A stretch of DNA of 64,000 nucleotides. Source: Nemophila menziesii. Its lineage: Eukaryota; Streptophyta; Magnoliopsida; Boraginales; Hydrophyllaceae. The notes beneath the pieces are model-generated. The model saw only the letters and a list, made by a program, of their open reading frames with translations, made no database searches and was not told the DNA's origin. A program made the translations under genes and the position numbers. The DNA lies in assembly GCA_029959085.1 (NCBI GenBank), contig JARWIR010000007.1, forward strand, positions 42,645,137 to 42,709,136, in the 5' to 3' direction. Shown here one piece after another: positions 20,830 to 33,514 of this stretch. Positions within the stretch are counted from its first letter, which is position 1. Each line of letters opens with the position of its first letter.

Positions 20830-23800
20830 TAAAAGTATGCAATACAAATATCTTTACTAGTAGTAAAGCTAATTATAAAATACTTCTCTCGTGTATGTCT
20901 CCATCACATCTGTAGAAGAACAAATTAACGAGCAATCAGAAACTTAACTACATCTGATTTTTTTTTCTTTCCATGTAACTCTGCCTTTGTATGTCTGCTA
21001 AAATCGTCATATATGGATATACTCTTGCACAATCCTTTTTCCTAGATGCCACTAGTTTTGGTCTAAATTTCTGCCTAAAAAATAACATATTTGAGCATGT
21101 TTAATTTCTTTGATATATTTAATGGGGTGCCTAATCCTTGGATAATTAAGTGTGCCTGCCCCTAAGTTCAAGCACTCAATTGTCAACTCACCAGTGGAAA
21201 GTACCTAGGATGATGGAATGTGAAAATCAAAAAAAATTAAGTATAATACCATATATTGAAGCGGCACTAGTCAAGATCGACCAATGGGACTCTTTTTAGA
21301 CCCACGTGAAAAATATATATTGTATAAACTAATGGGGCAATACTATAAGACTTCTTTGTTTTTCACCTAGTTACAAGCCAAGTAAAACATGTATAAAACA
21401 CAAATAACCTTAAGTTATTTTTCTTACAAGTGAAGAGTGATAATTTAATTAAAAAAAAATATAGGAGTTTTATTTAGTTCTCTCATATGCTATACGAGAA
21501 TCTCTCTCCTCTCTTCATACTCGGGTATCTTGATGAAGAACCAAAATTAAGGTAAAAAATGAATTATCTTAACCTAATCTCATCACTTTTATACAATTTT
21601 TAAAATATCTTATTATATTTTTTCTAGAAATCCTAGAATGGCCATTTTAAGATAGTTGGAAGGCTTTTACTGTATGAGTTCTAACATAACCCAACCAAAA
21701 GTCATTGTACCCACCAAAAATGGGTATATAGCATCATGAACATCTGCTTTATAGTTTTCAGGTTTTTTCTTGCTCTACAATTTAAAAATTGTGTTTGCTT
21801 TGGGATTATTTTTGCATTGGGGTAATTGATTTCTTCATAGGTTATTAGATGCTTTATACTATTCATAAAGAATTACTTTTCATATCTGATTAAGAATAGT
21901 TCTTTCAATCTGCTCGTTGGTATGATTTATGAATATCTAGTTCTTAGATTTCTTGTAGTCACAAGTATAGAAATAATTTTGACCTTTTTTTATTTATGAA
22001 CTTGTATTAATTTATCAATTGTTACATTATATTGATATTCAATATGTGAGGTATCTCAAGAGAGTAGTTGCAAAAGGAAAGTTCAATCTGGACGGATATT
22101 TTTGGGGTTCCTGTAAAAATAAAAGAAGGTAATTAATTTTCAAACTCAAACGTAGTTCAATATAGATTTTCACCGTTCCATAAGTTCTCAACGGTAAATA
22201 ATTCATCCTAAAAAGTTATTTTCTTATTGCACTTCTAATTCTCTGTAAAATAATTACTTCAACAAATTTACAAAATTAAAATGGTAGGATCTGTTGTTAT
22301 ATATTACAAGTTTCAACATTATATAGGAAAATGGGATAACGAATCCTACCATTCTAGTTATGTTCTTGAAAAAATATATGACCATGTGTCAAACTTTTGT
22401 CACTTATAAGGTTTGAAACAAATTATTGGATTTATTCTTCTTTTTAGACATATATAGTATAAAAGAAAGAATTATGAATTGACATATATAGCAACAAATG
22501 CACACTCTTCTATATAAAAAAAATTTATCAAGGGTTCTATCAGAGGAAATAAGGCCACATTAGACAATAATTTCCAAAGTTATGACAAGAAACCTATTTT
22601 CATGACTTTAAATTCACTAGAAATTGAGGCCCTTCAGAATATGATTCAAGGTTGTGTTTCCAAAATTAGATGAGCAGAGTAATACTACTAGTTACCTTAT
22701 TTGTATGTTTTTTACTTGTATATAGAAATTTAGACACCATCCTGTAGTTGAACATACATTTCATGATATTCCAAGTCCAAGATGGGTACATAAACCCCTC
22801 ATAAATATGGGTACGTACCCTAGATGTGATTATGGTACATACCAATTATGGTAGCAACACTTGAGGTGAATTAGTAATTGGGTCAGTAGCACAATTCGGT
22901 TGCTATCTTGTAAATTTACTTAATGATAGACAATAGATAGTTATTTCATTTATAAAAATAATTTCAATTTTTTTCTCAAACGCTTTCGTGTTTCTGTAAC
23001 TAACTAAATAATTATCCCATATTATTAAGTTCACTTTTTAACGACCCTGAAAATAATGTTTTATCGTTAGATGGAGGGATAAATCTTCGTTAAATGAATG
23101 GCTCTATAGTTAAATGAATCCTTGTTATTTGGAGGGATTTGGAACTGTAAATGTTGATATTCTCTTCTCTTTCATCGGATCATCTATCAGAGTCAATTTA
23201 TTTATCCTCGGGCATTATACAACACAGTCAACTTCTTACTTCGAGCTTCAATTTTTCGAGGTACTTTTTCTTTCCAGATTTTCTTATTCTTTTAATTTTA
23301 TTTTATTCTTGTTTACAATAATTAAGTGTTTCATATCCAGTACGAAGGACTCGATCATTTAATCAGCAGGCTATCACTTCCAAGAATGTGTCACGTCTAT
23401 TGGTGCCTAATCAGTCGGGCAAGCTTATAATGGATGCATCTTCTTCAGTTTTTAGGTATAATCATTCTTCTTCTGAAGAAGATAATTATTCTTATTTTCG
23501 AGATTAAGTGATTTTATTCCGGATGGAAGTAGATATTTCCCTCTTCAAGAAAAACGATGAATTCATCTTATACTAGTAGCGATCCGCTTATAAATCGAAT
23601 TATTGATGTGTATATTACATAATGTGTCTGAAGAGAGTTGTTTGAAGCCCTTTCTTACGAGGCTTAATGTATCTCTTACAATCTTAGATTTGTAAAGTTT
23701 CCAAAGGTTCTCCATCATAGGGACATCGATAATGTGTTCAAGATTCATCACCCATCTTCGACGAAACAGGCTTGCTGACCCTTCTAGGGTAAAATCGTTG

Positions 23801-25045
23801 TATATTTCAGGAGTTTGGTTATAGGATTAAGGCTTCTATTTGGTCTTTTATTACTTAAATATTCCAAAATTATAACATTTTTCCTAATCCAGCTCGTTGT
23901 AAATTCTCGGGATACGATAATATGTCTTTATACTAGGTGGTGTAATATATTAGATTGCATTCCCTTAATTGATTGTTGCGAGGACTTTATATACTATCCA
24001 AATATCGAGGGAGAAGTATACCCTCTTAACCAAAAAGGTACTCGTTGAAATAATTATTTTTTATGTAGCCATAAAGTATGGCGCAACAATTAGGTGTGTC
24101 TTAAGTTAGGAAAGGGTGATTCATAGTCTGCAAGCCTAACTTAAGGAGATGCAGTTCATGACTGTTTCAGTCCTGATTAAAAATTTGAGGATCAAAAGGT
24201 CAGTTGGGAGAATGTGAAGATGATAAATGGAAAAGGTTCGGGCCTGGAATTTTGGGAGAGAAGGGCCTTAATTTCTACAAGTCCTCTTTGAAATGATAAA
24301 TAACTTGTCTATTTATGACGTTGGCTTGTATCTGACCTATCTCTGTGCTGGGAGATCAGGCTAGGATTTCAAAGGTAAAATAAAAGGTCTTTCGCATGAT
24401 GGATCCTTGAGTATAAATTTCTTGTAGATGTGTCTATATATGTCTAAGAGTTGGATACATGCTAAAGGTGTTTCTCCAATTTTTCTTGACCCAAAGGTGT
24501 ATTGATCGAGCCCAATAAGATGGTTGATTTTCTTCTTTAAGTGGGGTATTTGAATTGGAGGGGGAGATTTATTCAGAGATTCGTCCCACGCGATTTATTC
24601 ATCATATACCATTTATCTATGGCTCATTGTCACTTCACCTTTTTTAGGAATTATGTTCTCTCAGAAAGATATCCTTCATCGATTCAGTGGTTGAGGTTCT
24701 CTGGAGAATGTCACAAGAAATACCCTCATTTCCCCAACTCATGAGACCACTTATGGCTCTCATTTCTAGAAATGCAATGTGAGTACCCAAACATCTAATT
24801 TGAGAAAAAAGAAAAGGATTAAAAGTAATGAGGGAACATCGTCAAGGTCATCAATGCTACGAACGTCAAGGTGAAAGTGACTGGTTTCTATGTCCCTTCC
24901 TACCCACGTCTGAACTATACCAGCTGACATTATTTTCATCCTTTGGTGTTTTAAATTGTTACGTATTCGGGGAAATTTCCTATCAAATATGATATCATTA
25001 TCAGAGTTAATGAGTTCACAAATCATATTCCAGATTACGTAGTTG
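20830..25045. repeat. Block Y, copy 3
   Basis: Near-complete copy of the block at 10,780-15,305, highly similar over its length. Differences include loss of about 263 bases inside the CBS fragment, an insertion of about 30 bases near 22,105, and deletions of about 20 bases near 23,660 and 24,015. At its 3' end it passes directly into the LTR block Z, which copy 2 lacks. It starts abruptly at about 20,830 in unrelated sequence, so the duplicated segment has its left boundary there. Confidence 0.87.
22530..22795 (+). pseudogene. CBS-domain gene fragment, copy 2 (deleted)
   Basis: Same capture as at 12,500-13,030. The first exon piece is kept (PIFMTLNSLEIEALQ), and the second begins FRHHPVV at 22,730. 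It then stops at 22,749 and joins to the end of the third piece ('catttcatgatattccaagt'). Compared with copy 1 about 263 bases are lost, taking most of the CBS half-domain and the following intron. The loss happened after the two Y copies separated, or copy 2 derives from an already deleted template. Confidence 0.8.
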
Positions 25046-25139
25046 ATACACACGTGACGATTCTATTGACATGATAATAATATAGGTTGTGGGAGCGCTT
25101 AGACCATATTGTCCTCCGTAAGAATGAATCTAGCTAGTG

Positions 25140-25825
25140 GGTTAGTGTCGTCTCTCAAAGTGCGATAAAATAAGCTAACAAATACAACAATTAAACTACC
25201 GCAAGTGTAAAGATCGTTGATAAGTAATAAAGTAAGTATGTAAAGAGTATCATTTCCACAAGGACTACGAAGGTTAATTCCTATGCAATGTTCTTAGGAA
25301 GCGTACTAGAATGTGTAGCTAAACTAACTAGGAAATATAACATCTAATAATTTGTACTATTACGAACCGTCAATTCCTATACTCCAGATCCAATTACTAT
25401 AACTTTAATAACTTCTTCAATTCAACTCTAAGGAACTGACGCTTACTTATCCAATTACTGTAACATTAATAACGTCTTCAATTCAACTCTAAATTACGAA
25501 CCAACAACTCCTACGCTCCAGATCCAATTACTATCTATAAAGAAAAGGGCTCCTCCAGAACCTTCACCAATTGCATGCGGTGTCACTGACAAGTCGATTT
25601 CTAAATCTTGTCGGTAACTACTCTCACTTTCCAAAAGTTTCTTTTTGATCCTTTGACTCCTTGACATGGGTTTGAACTTCCTTTATCTACTTCTTATCCT
25701 CTACTTGGGATCTAATAGCATCCAAGTATTTAAGAGATGCACACTTAACAAACAAATTACACACAAATATCTTTAAAAGTAACAATTCTTCGAAGTAGAC
25801 AAAAAATGAGAAACTATCTAAATAT
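25140..25825 (-). mobile_element. LTR remnant (block Z), copy 3, internally deleted
   Basis: In minus orientation the left end (about 25,143) resembles the terminus of the solo LTR at 39,868: a TAGTGTCGTCTC end, then 'taccgcaagtgta', matching 'aaccgcaagtgtacgg' there. The central part present at 1,030-1,900 in copy 1 is missing, and the rest continues into block X copy 3. A short local duplication ('aacttcttcaattcaactct') lies at 25,410-25,500. No retroelement genes adjoin it. Confidence 0.5.
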
Positions 25826-28335
25826 GGGGAATAATTTCTCTAATATGCACAATATAATCCTAAAATGATGTCTCGAGACTAGATTAATCTATTACATAAA
25901 TGGAGACATAAGTTAGCATGTCGTTTACAAAATTACATTTTAGCCATCTTAACACATATAGATTTGATCGTCTAGATAAGAATCGCATTTAAATAAGAGA
26001 CATATTAGTAAAAAGATAAAAGTAACTTAAGCTATCGAAGTGTGTCACACATAAAATGAACTCATTTGGTCTATTTAAACTTCTAGGTTTTATTTGATGT
26101 AATTATTTGATATTGTTATTGAAACAATTCTTTCTTAACTTAAGGTAATGTAGATGTTAAGGTGGAGAATACGTTATTTTGGACAGGATAGGTGAGCCCA
26201 CTTAATAGATTCATTCTTGTGGAGGAGACACTGACATGAGCGCTTCCACAGCGTATAATATTGAACATGTTTATAGACACAACACCTTTGTATTAAATAC
26301 TTTATTTGAAATATGAGTTGTGAAGATAATGGATACATATTTGATGGGAAATTTTCCCTTGAATACATCACAACAAAAAAACGAGATGATAGGTCATTGG
26401 TCTTCAAAATAACCAATAGATATGAAGTTGAACGACTTCAAATGTACTTCTAGAGCACTTGAAAACTTCAGAAAGATGGCAGTATTACAGGATCAGCATG
26501 TCTTCTTGTTTATATCTATAAGAATCACCCTATGAATTTTTATTAGTATACATGTTGCAAATATCTTGTATCCATTACCAAAGATAGGTACAGTAACGTT
26601 CTTCCACTACATTGCAAAAAATGGTACGCAAGATACCATTTCATCCTTATCTTTACAATCAACAATCCAATGGACCACTATATATTGCTATATGTAATTG
26701 GCAAACCCTATAGATAAAGTTAACTTGTGATTCCATCTTGAAGTTATACATATATCACAAACTAGTTCACCGTCTATATATTTTCCTTTGCTTGAGATCC
26801 CTTAATTACAAATTCACCATGAACTTGAGTATCATTGTGTCATTAGAACTTCTTATGTAGTGGTCATACAGATGTACTACTTGTGCAAGACAATACTATC
26901 TCGAAAAGGTTTTTGAAGATCTCAAAAGACTATCGTTTGATAGGTGATATTTGTACTCCATCAACAATCTAAAATTAAAATTTTAAACATATACAAATTG
27001 TGTGTTATCCTTATGAAGAATGCCAAACAAATTATAAATCATCATTATTTAACTTTTAATATGTATTATATAACTAGTATCATTTATGACATCATTTGGA
27101 ATATATGTAACTACTATGTTCATCTATCTAATTCACCATTGGTATATAAAATTTAAATACTAAACCGTTTGATTGAATTGTACTTTACTAAAATTCTGAA
27201 TTCAAATTTCTTCATTAATTATTACTTTATTATAGATAATAAATATATTAAGAATATTGATATATAAATTCAATATTTTTGTCAAGGTATAAAAAATTTT
27301 AAAAAAAATCCCTAAATATAAAATATATTTCAAATAAGTTAAAGTATCAAATTAAATCAACTATATACAATAAAAAATTAATAATCCCTCCGTCCCAACA
27401 AAAATAATTTCTACGTAATTTTCATATTAATTAAGAAACAAATACATCATTATATTCACTATTATTAGAATAACTCTTATAAAGCGTTTTGATATTTTCA
27501 ATATTTTAATAAGGATAATAAGGAAAAAAAGGTGAGATAAATTGTCTTTGAAATCCTAAGTAGACAGTGTTTTTGAGACATTAACATTATATTGTATGAA
27601 AATTTACAAAATTTAACATGATTAATATTATGTAATATATTCTTCTAGAAAAAATATAATATTAATTTAGTTAACATAAATCACGATAAAAGGTAACAAA
27701 ATATTTATTTAAATAACTACAATAAAAAAATTAAATTATAGAAAAATCTTCCAAGATAATTATTTGATTCATAAAACTTCCGAACAAAAGAGATATGTAA
27801 AAAGATAGATACTCCACAAAAGGTCTTATTGGATTCAAAATGAATTTGAGCCCAAATTTGTAAAAGCGTTGTATAAATCACATTGTCTTCTATTTTTACT
27901 AACCCTAAACTCAGCCGCCACCAACTAATCTTGTTCATAAATCATTTCATCTTTCATACATATTATCCAACCCTAACGCCGTCCCTTCCGTTTTGATCCC
28001 ATTAACCTATTACATACACATTACACAAAACCATCATCAAAATTATTTTCTTTGATAATTGTTTGAAGTATATCTCATATGATGTTGTCCCTTTCAAAGG
28101 CATTTTCAACTTTGTCATCAAATATTTTTTTGATCTAAGATCGTTGATCATATCATTTCAATCAGGTTCAATTTTTTAAATTATTTGCATATATTTGTCA
28201 ATAATTTTTTATTTGCTTCTTTGATTTTTGTAGATGTAAGCCCTTTAGAGTTATTTTTTTATTTACTTTAAGAAAAATTAATTTCAGAGGGGGCTAAAAA
28301 CTTAAGGTTATTCGGAGTATTTTCTAGTTCAAGTT
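25825..28335. repeat. Block X, copy 3
   Basis: Third copy of block X, most similar to copy 2 (6,275-8,770). The AT microsatellite present in copies 1 and 2 is contracted here (near 27,060). Open frames at 26,174-26,416 on the minus strand and 26,944-27,156 on the plus strand are positional equivalents of frames in the other copies and have no known family. The block leads into the CAMTA fragment. Confidence 0.85.
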
Positions 28336-28644
28336 CAAAGAGTATAAAAAGTCTAATAATTAGATTAGGTGAGCTAATCATTAGACTTGGGGACTAATGA
28401 TTAGGGTTGGGAGGCTATAATTTCGCTAAAAGAGGAGGTTGGAATCTATTTCTAATAAAAAAAATTACATAAAAATGCGAGTAAACTTCTATCATCACTA
28501 GATTTTTTAAATTTTTATTCTATTTTTATTTGTTAGTATAAAATTGAAGAAGGGAAAATTTAAAATAAAATATTATTTATATTAAATGAGGTAGTTTATG
28601 ATTAACAATTTCTTGTTTTCTATATTTTAATATTTTTTTATCAG

Positions 28645-29224
28645 ATATATGTTTCAGTGCGGTGTTTCATTAAAGAGTGTGGTTATGAAAAAGACGGTCA
28701 TAACCGGAGAAAGAAAAAAGGCTGTAAAACATAGAGAGAAGCACATGAAAAACTTAAAGTTAGTTAAAATTATTCTCTTAGTCATTTCCTCAAACACTTT
28801 TGAATATTACATTAAACTTTTATCTGTTTTTAAGGTTGGAAGTATTGATGTACTACATTGCTATTATGCACATGGAGAAGATAACGATGATTTTCAAAGA
28901 CGCAGTTATTAGTTACTTGAAGAGTAAGTTCAAAGTCGTGTCTTTTCTTAATTAGTTCCAATTTATAAGCAAATTTATTCTTTGCAGGGGAATCATCACG
29001 TATAGTACTTGTCCACTATCGTGAAGTAAATGTAAGAATTTTAAACTTTTTTAAGGTTTTATCATTTTTTTACGCTAATACACATTTAATTTCTTTTATA
29101 GGGAAATAGAACCAATTATAATCGCATTAGAGAGACTTTAGAAAAAACTAATAATCCTATTCAAGGAAATGATGAAGCCTTATTGTATGCAGCATCGGAC
29201 CATCAACTCGAAATTAGATACTGA
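28645..29224 (+). pseudogene. CAMTA (CG-1 domain) gene fragment, copy 2
   Basis: Second copy of the fragment at 9,182-9,755, with exon pieces about 28,645-28,758, 28,835-28,923, 28,988-29,031 and 29,102-29,224. It retains more of the first exon than copy 1: the reading KDGHNRRKKKG is directly comparable with the conserved KDGHNWRKKK of CAMTAs. The second exon encodes VGSIDVLHCYYAHGEDNDDF, then the conserved Trp after RRSY is replaced by TAG. The third exon has an extra G and encodes a VLVHYREV stretch. The last exon lacks six bases relative to copy 1. Both copies are independently broken. Confidence 0.9.
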
Positions 29225-30280
29225 TGGATAATTTTTGTAATTGATCTTAAAAAATAATTTCTTTGTATTGTTTTTGCTTTTCTTTACTTATACTTTTTCC
29301 TCTTTTACATGTCAAGAAAGAAGAATTTTCAATAAGAATGTGCAAAAGAGTATAAATTTTTTTTCTGTAAAAGTGCGTCCTACTGTCTTTTGGCTCTAAA
29401 GGTGCAACCCACCTGTGTATTTTTTTTTAAGAATGGAGCTTACGTCTAGAGCTTGATATGGGATTTTCTTGAGGAATCAATTCTGGATAAAATTATTATA
29501 GATTACTCTTATTTTTTAAGATTTTTTTTTATAATTTTATTAAATTGAAGGGTTATAGTCATAAATAGATTTTGATTAAAAAACACATGTTTAACCCTTA
29601 TTTTAACTATTGTAGAATAAATTTGTTACTATATTTACGCTTCAATACTTTCTAATACAATCAGATCTTACAATGTATCATTCTCTTATCACTATAAACA
29701 TAACCACTGGTCCTACAACACAAAACTATCGACAACATAAACCTTCGTACTTGCAAACCATCAAATTATGATGATTATTTAATCTTTGTATTTGACATTC
29801 CTAATTTATTGTTACTATAATTTAAGATTGGTGATAATGAAATTATGAATAAGATAAGAAAGTTATGTAAATCAAACTATGTATAAAATATTGATTAAGA
29901 ATGAAAACAACACTATTTAAATAGAAAATATTATACGAAAGTAATATAATAAATTTTATTTTTCATGATAAGAAAAATCAAAGACGTAATAAAGCTAATA
30001 TATTGAAAGGTTAAAGCTTAAGCATCAAATATTAAATAATAAATTAATATTTAAAAAATAATAGTCAGCCAAATCAAGTGTGAAAGTAATACGTAAGGAA
30101 CATGACATGCTCTTCTTTAAATCAAGGAATCCACCTAAAATTTTAGTTTTTTTCAAGTTTTTTTTTTTTTTTTTTGAGAATTGAACATTGATATGTATGT
30201 AGTTTAGTGAAATAACATGAATCATAAGTTAGATTATTAGATCTTGTTCATGAAAGAGCCTACGTTAAATTCTGATCATT
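29225..30280. repeat. Block W, copy 2
   Basis: Equivalent of 9,760-10,725, with an extra stretch near 29,700-29,800 and a longer poly(T) at about 30,158. It ends at 'gatcattccaaatatcg', where copy 1 continues into the start of block Y. Here the sequence jumps to the part of Y found at about 14,240 in copy 2. Confidence 0.8.
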
Positions 30281-30286
30281 CCAAAT

Positions 30287-30289
<3 letters not shown>

Positions 30290-30357
<68 letters not shown>
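30290..30357. repeat. (GA)n microsatellite, about 34 units
   Basis: An uninterrupted GA dinucleotide tract of 68 bases. It has grown from the sequence 'atatcgagggagaaag' seen at 14,246 in block Y copy 2, and lies exactly at the junction between block W and the truncated block Y. Confidence 0.97.
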
Positions 30358-30358
<1 letters not shown>

Positions 30359-31388
30359 GGTGGTATCAATTATACCCTTTTAACCATAAAGGTACTCGTT
30401 GAAATAAATATTTTTTATGTAGCCATACAGTATGGCACAACAATTAGGTGTGTGTTAAGTTAGGAAAGGGTGATTCGTAGTCTGTAAGCCTAACTTAAGG
30501 AGGTGCAGTTCATGGCTGTTTAGGTCTCGATAAAAAACTTGAGGATCAAAAGGTCAATTGGGAGAATGTGAAGATGATAAAGGGAAAATGTTCGGTCTTG
30601 GAATTTCGGGAGAGAAGGTCCTTAATTTCTACACTTCCTCTTTGAAATGATAAATATCTTGTCTATTTATGACGTTGGATTGTATCTGACCTATCTCGGT
30701 ATTGGGAGATAAGACTAGGATTTAAAAGGTAAAAGAAAAGGTCTTTCGCATGATCAATCCTTGAGTCTAAATTTCTTGTAAATGTGTCTGTATATGTATA
30801 AGAGTTGGATACATGCTAAAGGTGTTTCTCCAATTTTTCTTGACCAAATGGTGTATTTGCCGAGCCGAATAAGATGGTTGATTTTTCTTCTTTAAGTGGG
30901 GTATTTGAATTGGAGGGGAGATTTATTTAGTGATTCGTCCCACGCGTTTATTCATCATATACCATTTATCTATGGCTAATTGTCACTTCACCTTTTTTTA
31001 GGAATTATGTTCTCTTAGAAAGATATCCTTCATCGATTCATTAGTTGAGGTTCTTGGGAAAATGTCACAAGATATACCCTAATTTCCCCAACTCATGTGA
31101 CCACTTATGGTTCTCATTTCAAGAAACGCAACGTGAGAACCCAAATATCTAATTTGGGAAAAAAAGAAAAGGATTAAAAGTAATGAGGGAACATCGTCAA
31201 GGTCGCAGATGCTACGAACGTCGGGGTGAAAGTGACCGGTTTCTATGGCCCTTCCTACCCTCGCCTGAACTATACTAGCTAACATTATTGACATCCTTTT
31301 GTGTTTTGAGTTGTTGTGTATTCGAGGGAACTTTCGTATCAAATATGATATCATTATCATAATTAATGAATTCATAAATCATATTTCA
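30358..31388. repeat. Block Y, 3' part only (copy 4)
   Basis: Matches 14,250-15,290 of copy 2 and the equivalent end of copy 3. The 5' 3.4 kb of Y, including the CBS fragment, is missing. A 98-codon minus-strand open frame at 31,079-31,375 is the counterpart of shorter frames in the other copies. It has no known relative and I do not call it a gene. Confidence 0.8.
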
Positions 31389-31494
31389 GATAAGGTATTT
31401 GATACATAGGTGTCGATTATATTAACATGATCAATAATATAGGTTGTGGGAGCGTTTAGACCATTTTGTCTTCCACAAGAACGAATATAGCTAG

Positions 31495-31880
31495 TGAGTT
31501 AGTGTAGTTTCTCAAAGTGTGATAAAATAAGCTAACAAATACACAAATAAAGAGAGCCAACTACCGCAAATGTACCGATCGTTGATAAGTAATAAAGTAA
31601 GTATGTAAAGAGCATTCCCACAACGCATACGAAGGTTAGTTCCTAAGCAGTCTTCTCAAAAAGCGTACTAGAATTCGTAGCTAAACTAAATAGGAAAGAT
31701 AAAAGGATAGATATTCGATTTGTTTTTTATTTATAAACTAAGAATGCAAAAAAGAAAAATTAACTACGAATAATTAAACTAAAAACTAAGAATGTAACTA
31801 AATAGAAAGGAATATAGTGTGATAGTGAGTGATCCCTACTAGTAATGATTTTTATATTTTATTGTTTAAAGGTGAATTGG
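31495..31880 (-). mobile_element. Truncated LTR remnant (block Z), copy 4
   Basis: Matches 25,140-25,360 and, further on, 950-1,200: 'taccgcaaatgta', 'tcgttgataagtaataaagt', 'ttgttttttatttataaact'. It is the last recognisable piece of the 1-31.9 kb array. AT-rich sequence with no feature follows to 32,564. Confidence 0.5.
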
Positions 31881-32578
31881 TAATGACTTTGAAACGAATA
31901 CCTATCTATATTTTAGTATTCTTTTACAATTGAGGTTTGAAATAATATAAAAAATTGGTTAGGCATTATCAAAAGATGAAAACTATTTAAAATCTTCTCA
32001 AATGGTGCAAGAAGTTGACAGGAAAAAAAATTAGTGCAAAGTATTGTTTTTTTAGTCACGGTTTATTTTATTTGGAAATCAAAAAACAAGCTAGTGATTG
32101 AAAATATCATCCCATCTCTTTATAAAATATTTTAAATTTTATTTACATTATACTTTTATCTTTTCTTTTTTTCATGGATAATAATAAATTTATTGTAAAT
32201 GTGCATTAATTAGTGATAACTATGTAGAGTGGATATTTTTTTTATCTTTTAACGTTAACTACATAGTTTGGATATCGTTTAATTTTTTCCGTTAAAGTTA
32301 GATATGTATTTATACTACAACTTTTTCACTTAATAATATAAATGTTTATCGAACCTAATATAATTAATTGTCTTTGAATAGTCAAACAACAGTTTATATT
32401 AATTTGACTGGTTTTAATATTATTTCAGCTTGACTAAAAAAAAAAATTGCCTTCAAGGTTGTCTAATAATTATGTATTTTATGGACTACATAGTGACAAT
32501 GCTAAGGTCTGCATTTTGTGAAGCTCATATTTTACACCTTATATTACTTCATGGGTATCTAAAGAAAAACGATAATTA

Positions 32579-33514
32579 ATTCACAGCAGTTGCAAGAGAG
32601 GAGGAGCACAATTCGATCAGAAGGCGGAATTCACAACAGTACTAACCTCGGAAATATGCAGAATATGGACCAGTGCAGATCCGTGTGGTGGAAATATTTA
32701 TTGAACAGCAGGGAGGTAATTAACGGTCTGGAACTCAGCACAATAGCACTTGCTATCTGTTGGGTAATTTGGCTCGATAGAAACGATAGAATATTTAATG
32801 GTGGGAATAAATGTAAGCCAATACAGTCTCTGATCTATAAGGTGCAAAACAACGCAATTAACTACGTTAGAGCGTGGGGGAAGGAATTAGACGGTGGTTT
32901 AATAACTTCCGCAAAAAGCACACTAGTGAAATGGGTTAAACCAATAGTAGGAATTAAACTCAATGTAGATGGCAGCGTAAAAGAGGGTGCAGAAACGGCC
33001 GGAGTTGGTGGAATCTTTCGGGACAGTGATGGGAACTATTTAGGAGGATTCGCGGGAGCAACTAAAGACTGCACGGCTTTCCAAGCAGAATTGATAGCAC
33101 TACATTTTGGATTAAACTTAGCTGTTAAGAGGGAAGAAGTGGTAATATCAGTCGAAACCGATTCGCTAGACTTACACGCGCTAGTGAAAGGCGGTGGGAA
33201 CAATAGGGATTGGTTAGACACTCTTATAAAGGAATGCAGAGATATTTTGGAAAGTCATCCTAGATATGAGCTCGTTCATGTGTATAGGGAAGCGAATCGT
33301 TGCGCAGACTTTTTGGCTAAATGGGGTGCGCAGTTAGAAAGAGAAGTGATACAATTTTATAAAGAACCTCCAGAAGAACTGAAGAAAAATATCATGAAGG
33401 ACAAGTGTGAAGTAGCCACCCCTAGACATATTTTGATTTCTCCTACAGGAGCTTGAGTTGCATTGTAATGTGTTCTTATTAAGGTCGTTCCGACCTCAGA
33501 TGTAATGAAAAAAA
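32579..33514 (+). mobile_element. 5'-truncated L1-type LINE with target-site duplications
   Basis: The 3' end of a plant non-LTR retrotransposon: the last part of ORF2 (stop at 33,454-33,456), a short 3'UTR and a poly(A) run. A 14-base direct repeat AAAAACGATAATTA flanks it at 32,565-32,578 and 33,515-33,528, the mark of target-primed reverse transcription. The A run at its 3' end merges with the duplication, so the exact border is uncertain by a few bases. The exact duplication and uninterrupted frame indicate a fairly recent insertion, between the repeat array and the DUF7036 gene. Confidence 0.9.
32590..33456 (+). pseudogene. LINE ORF2 C-terminus: RNase H domain
   Basis: An open frame of 288 codons. 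The codon at 32,590 is TTG; the first ATG is at 32,656, and the frame is open back through the insertion point, so this is the tail of a longer ORF2 and has no true start. The N-terminal part resembles the end of the zf-RVT region (AICWVIWLDRNDRIFNG). The RNase H domain follows from about residue 118: LNVDGSV with the first Asp, AFQAELIAL with the Glu, VETDSLDLHAL with the second Asp, and EANRCADFLAKWG with the final acidic residue. In family terms the four catalytic positions are present. RNase H degrades RNA in RNA-DNA hybrids during element copying. Lacking reverse transcriptase and a promoter, it is not autonomous. Confidence 0.9.
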
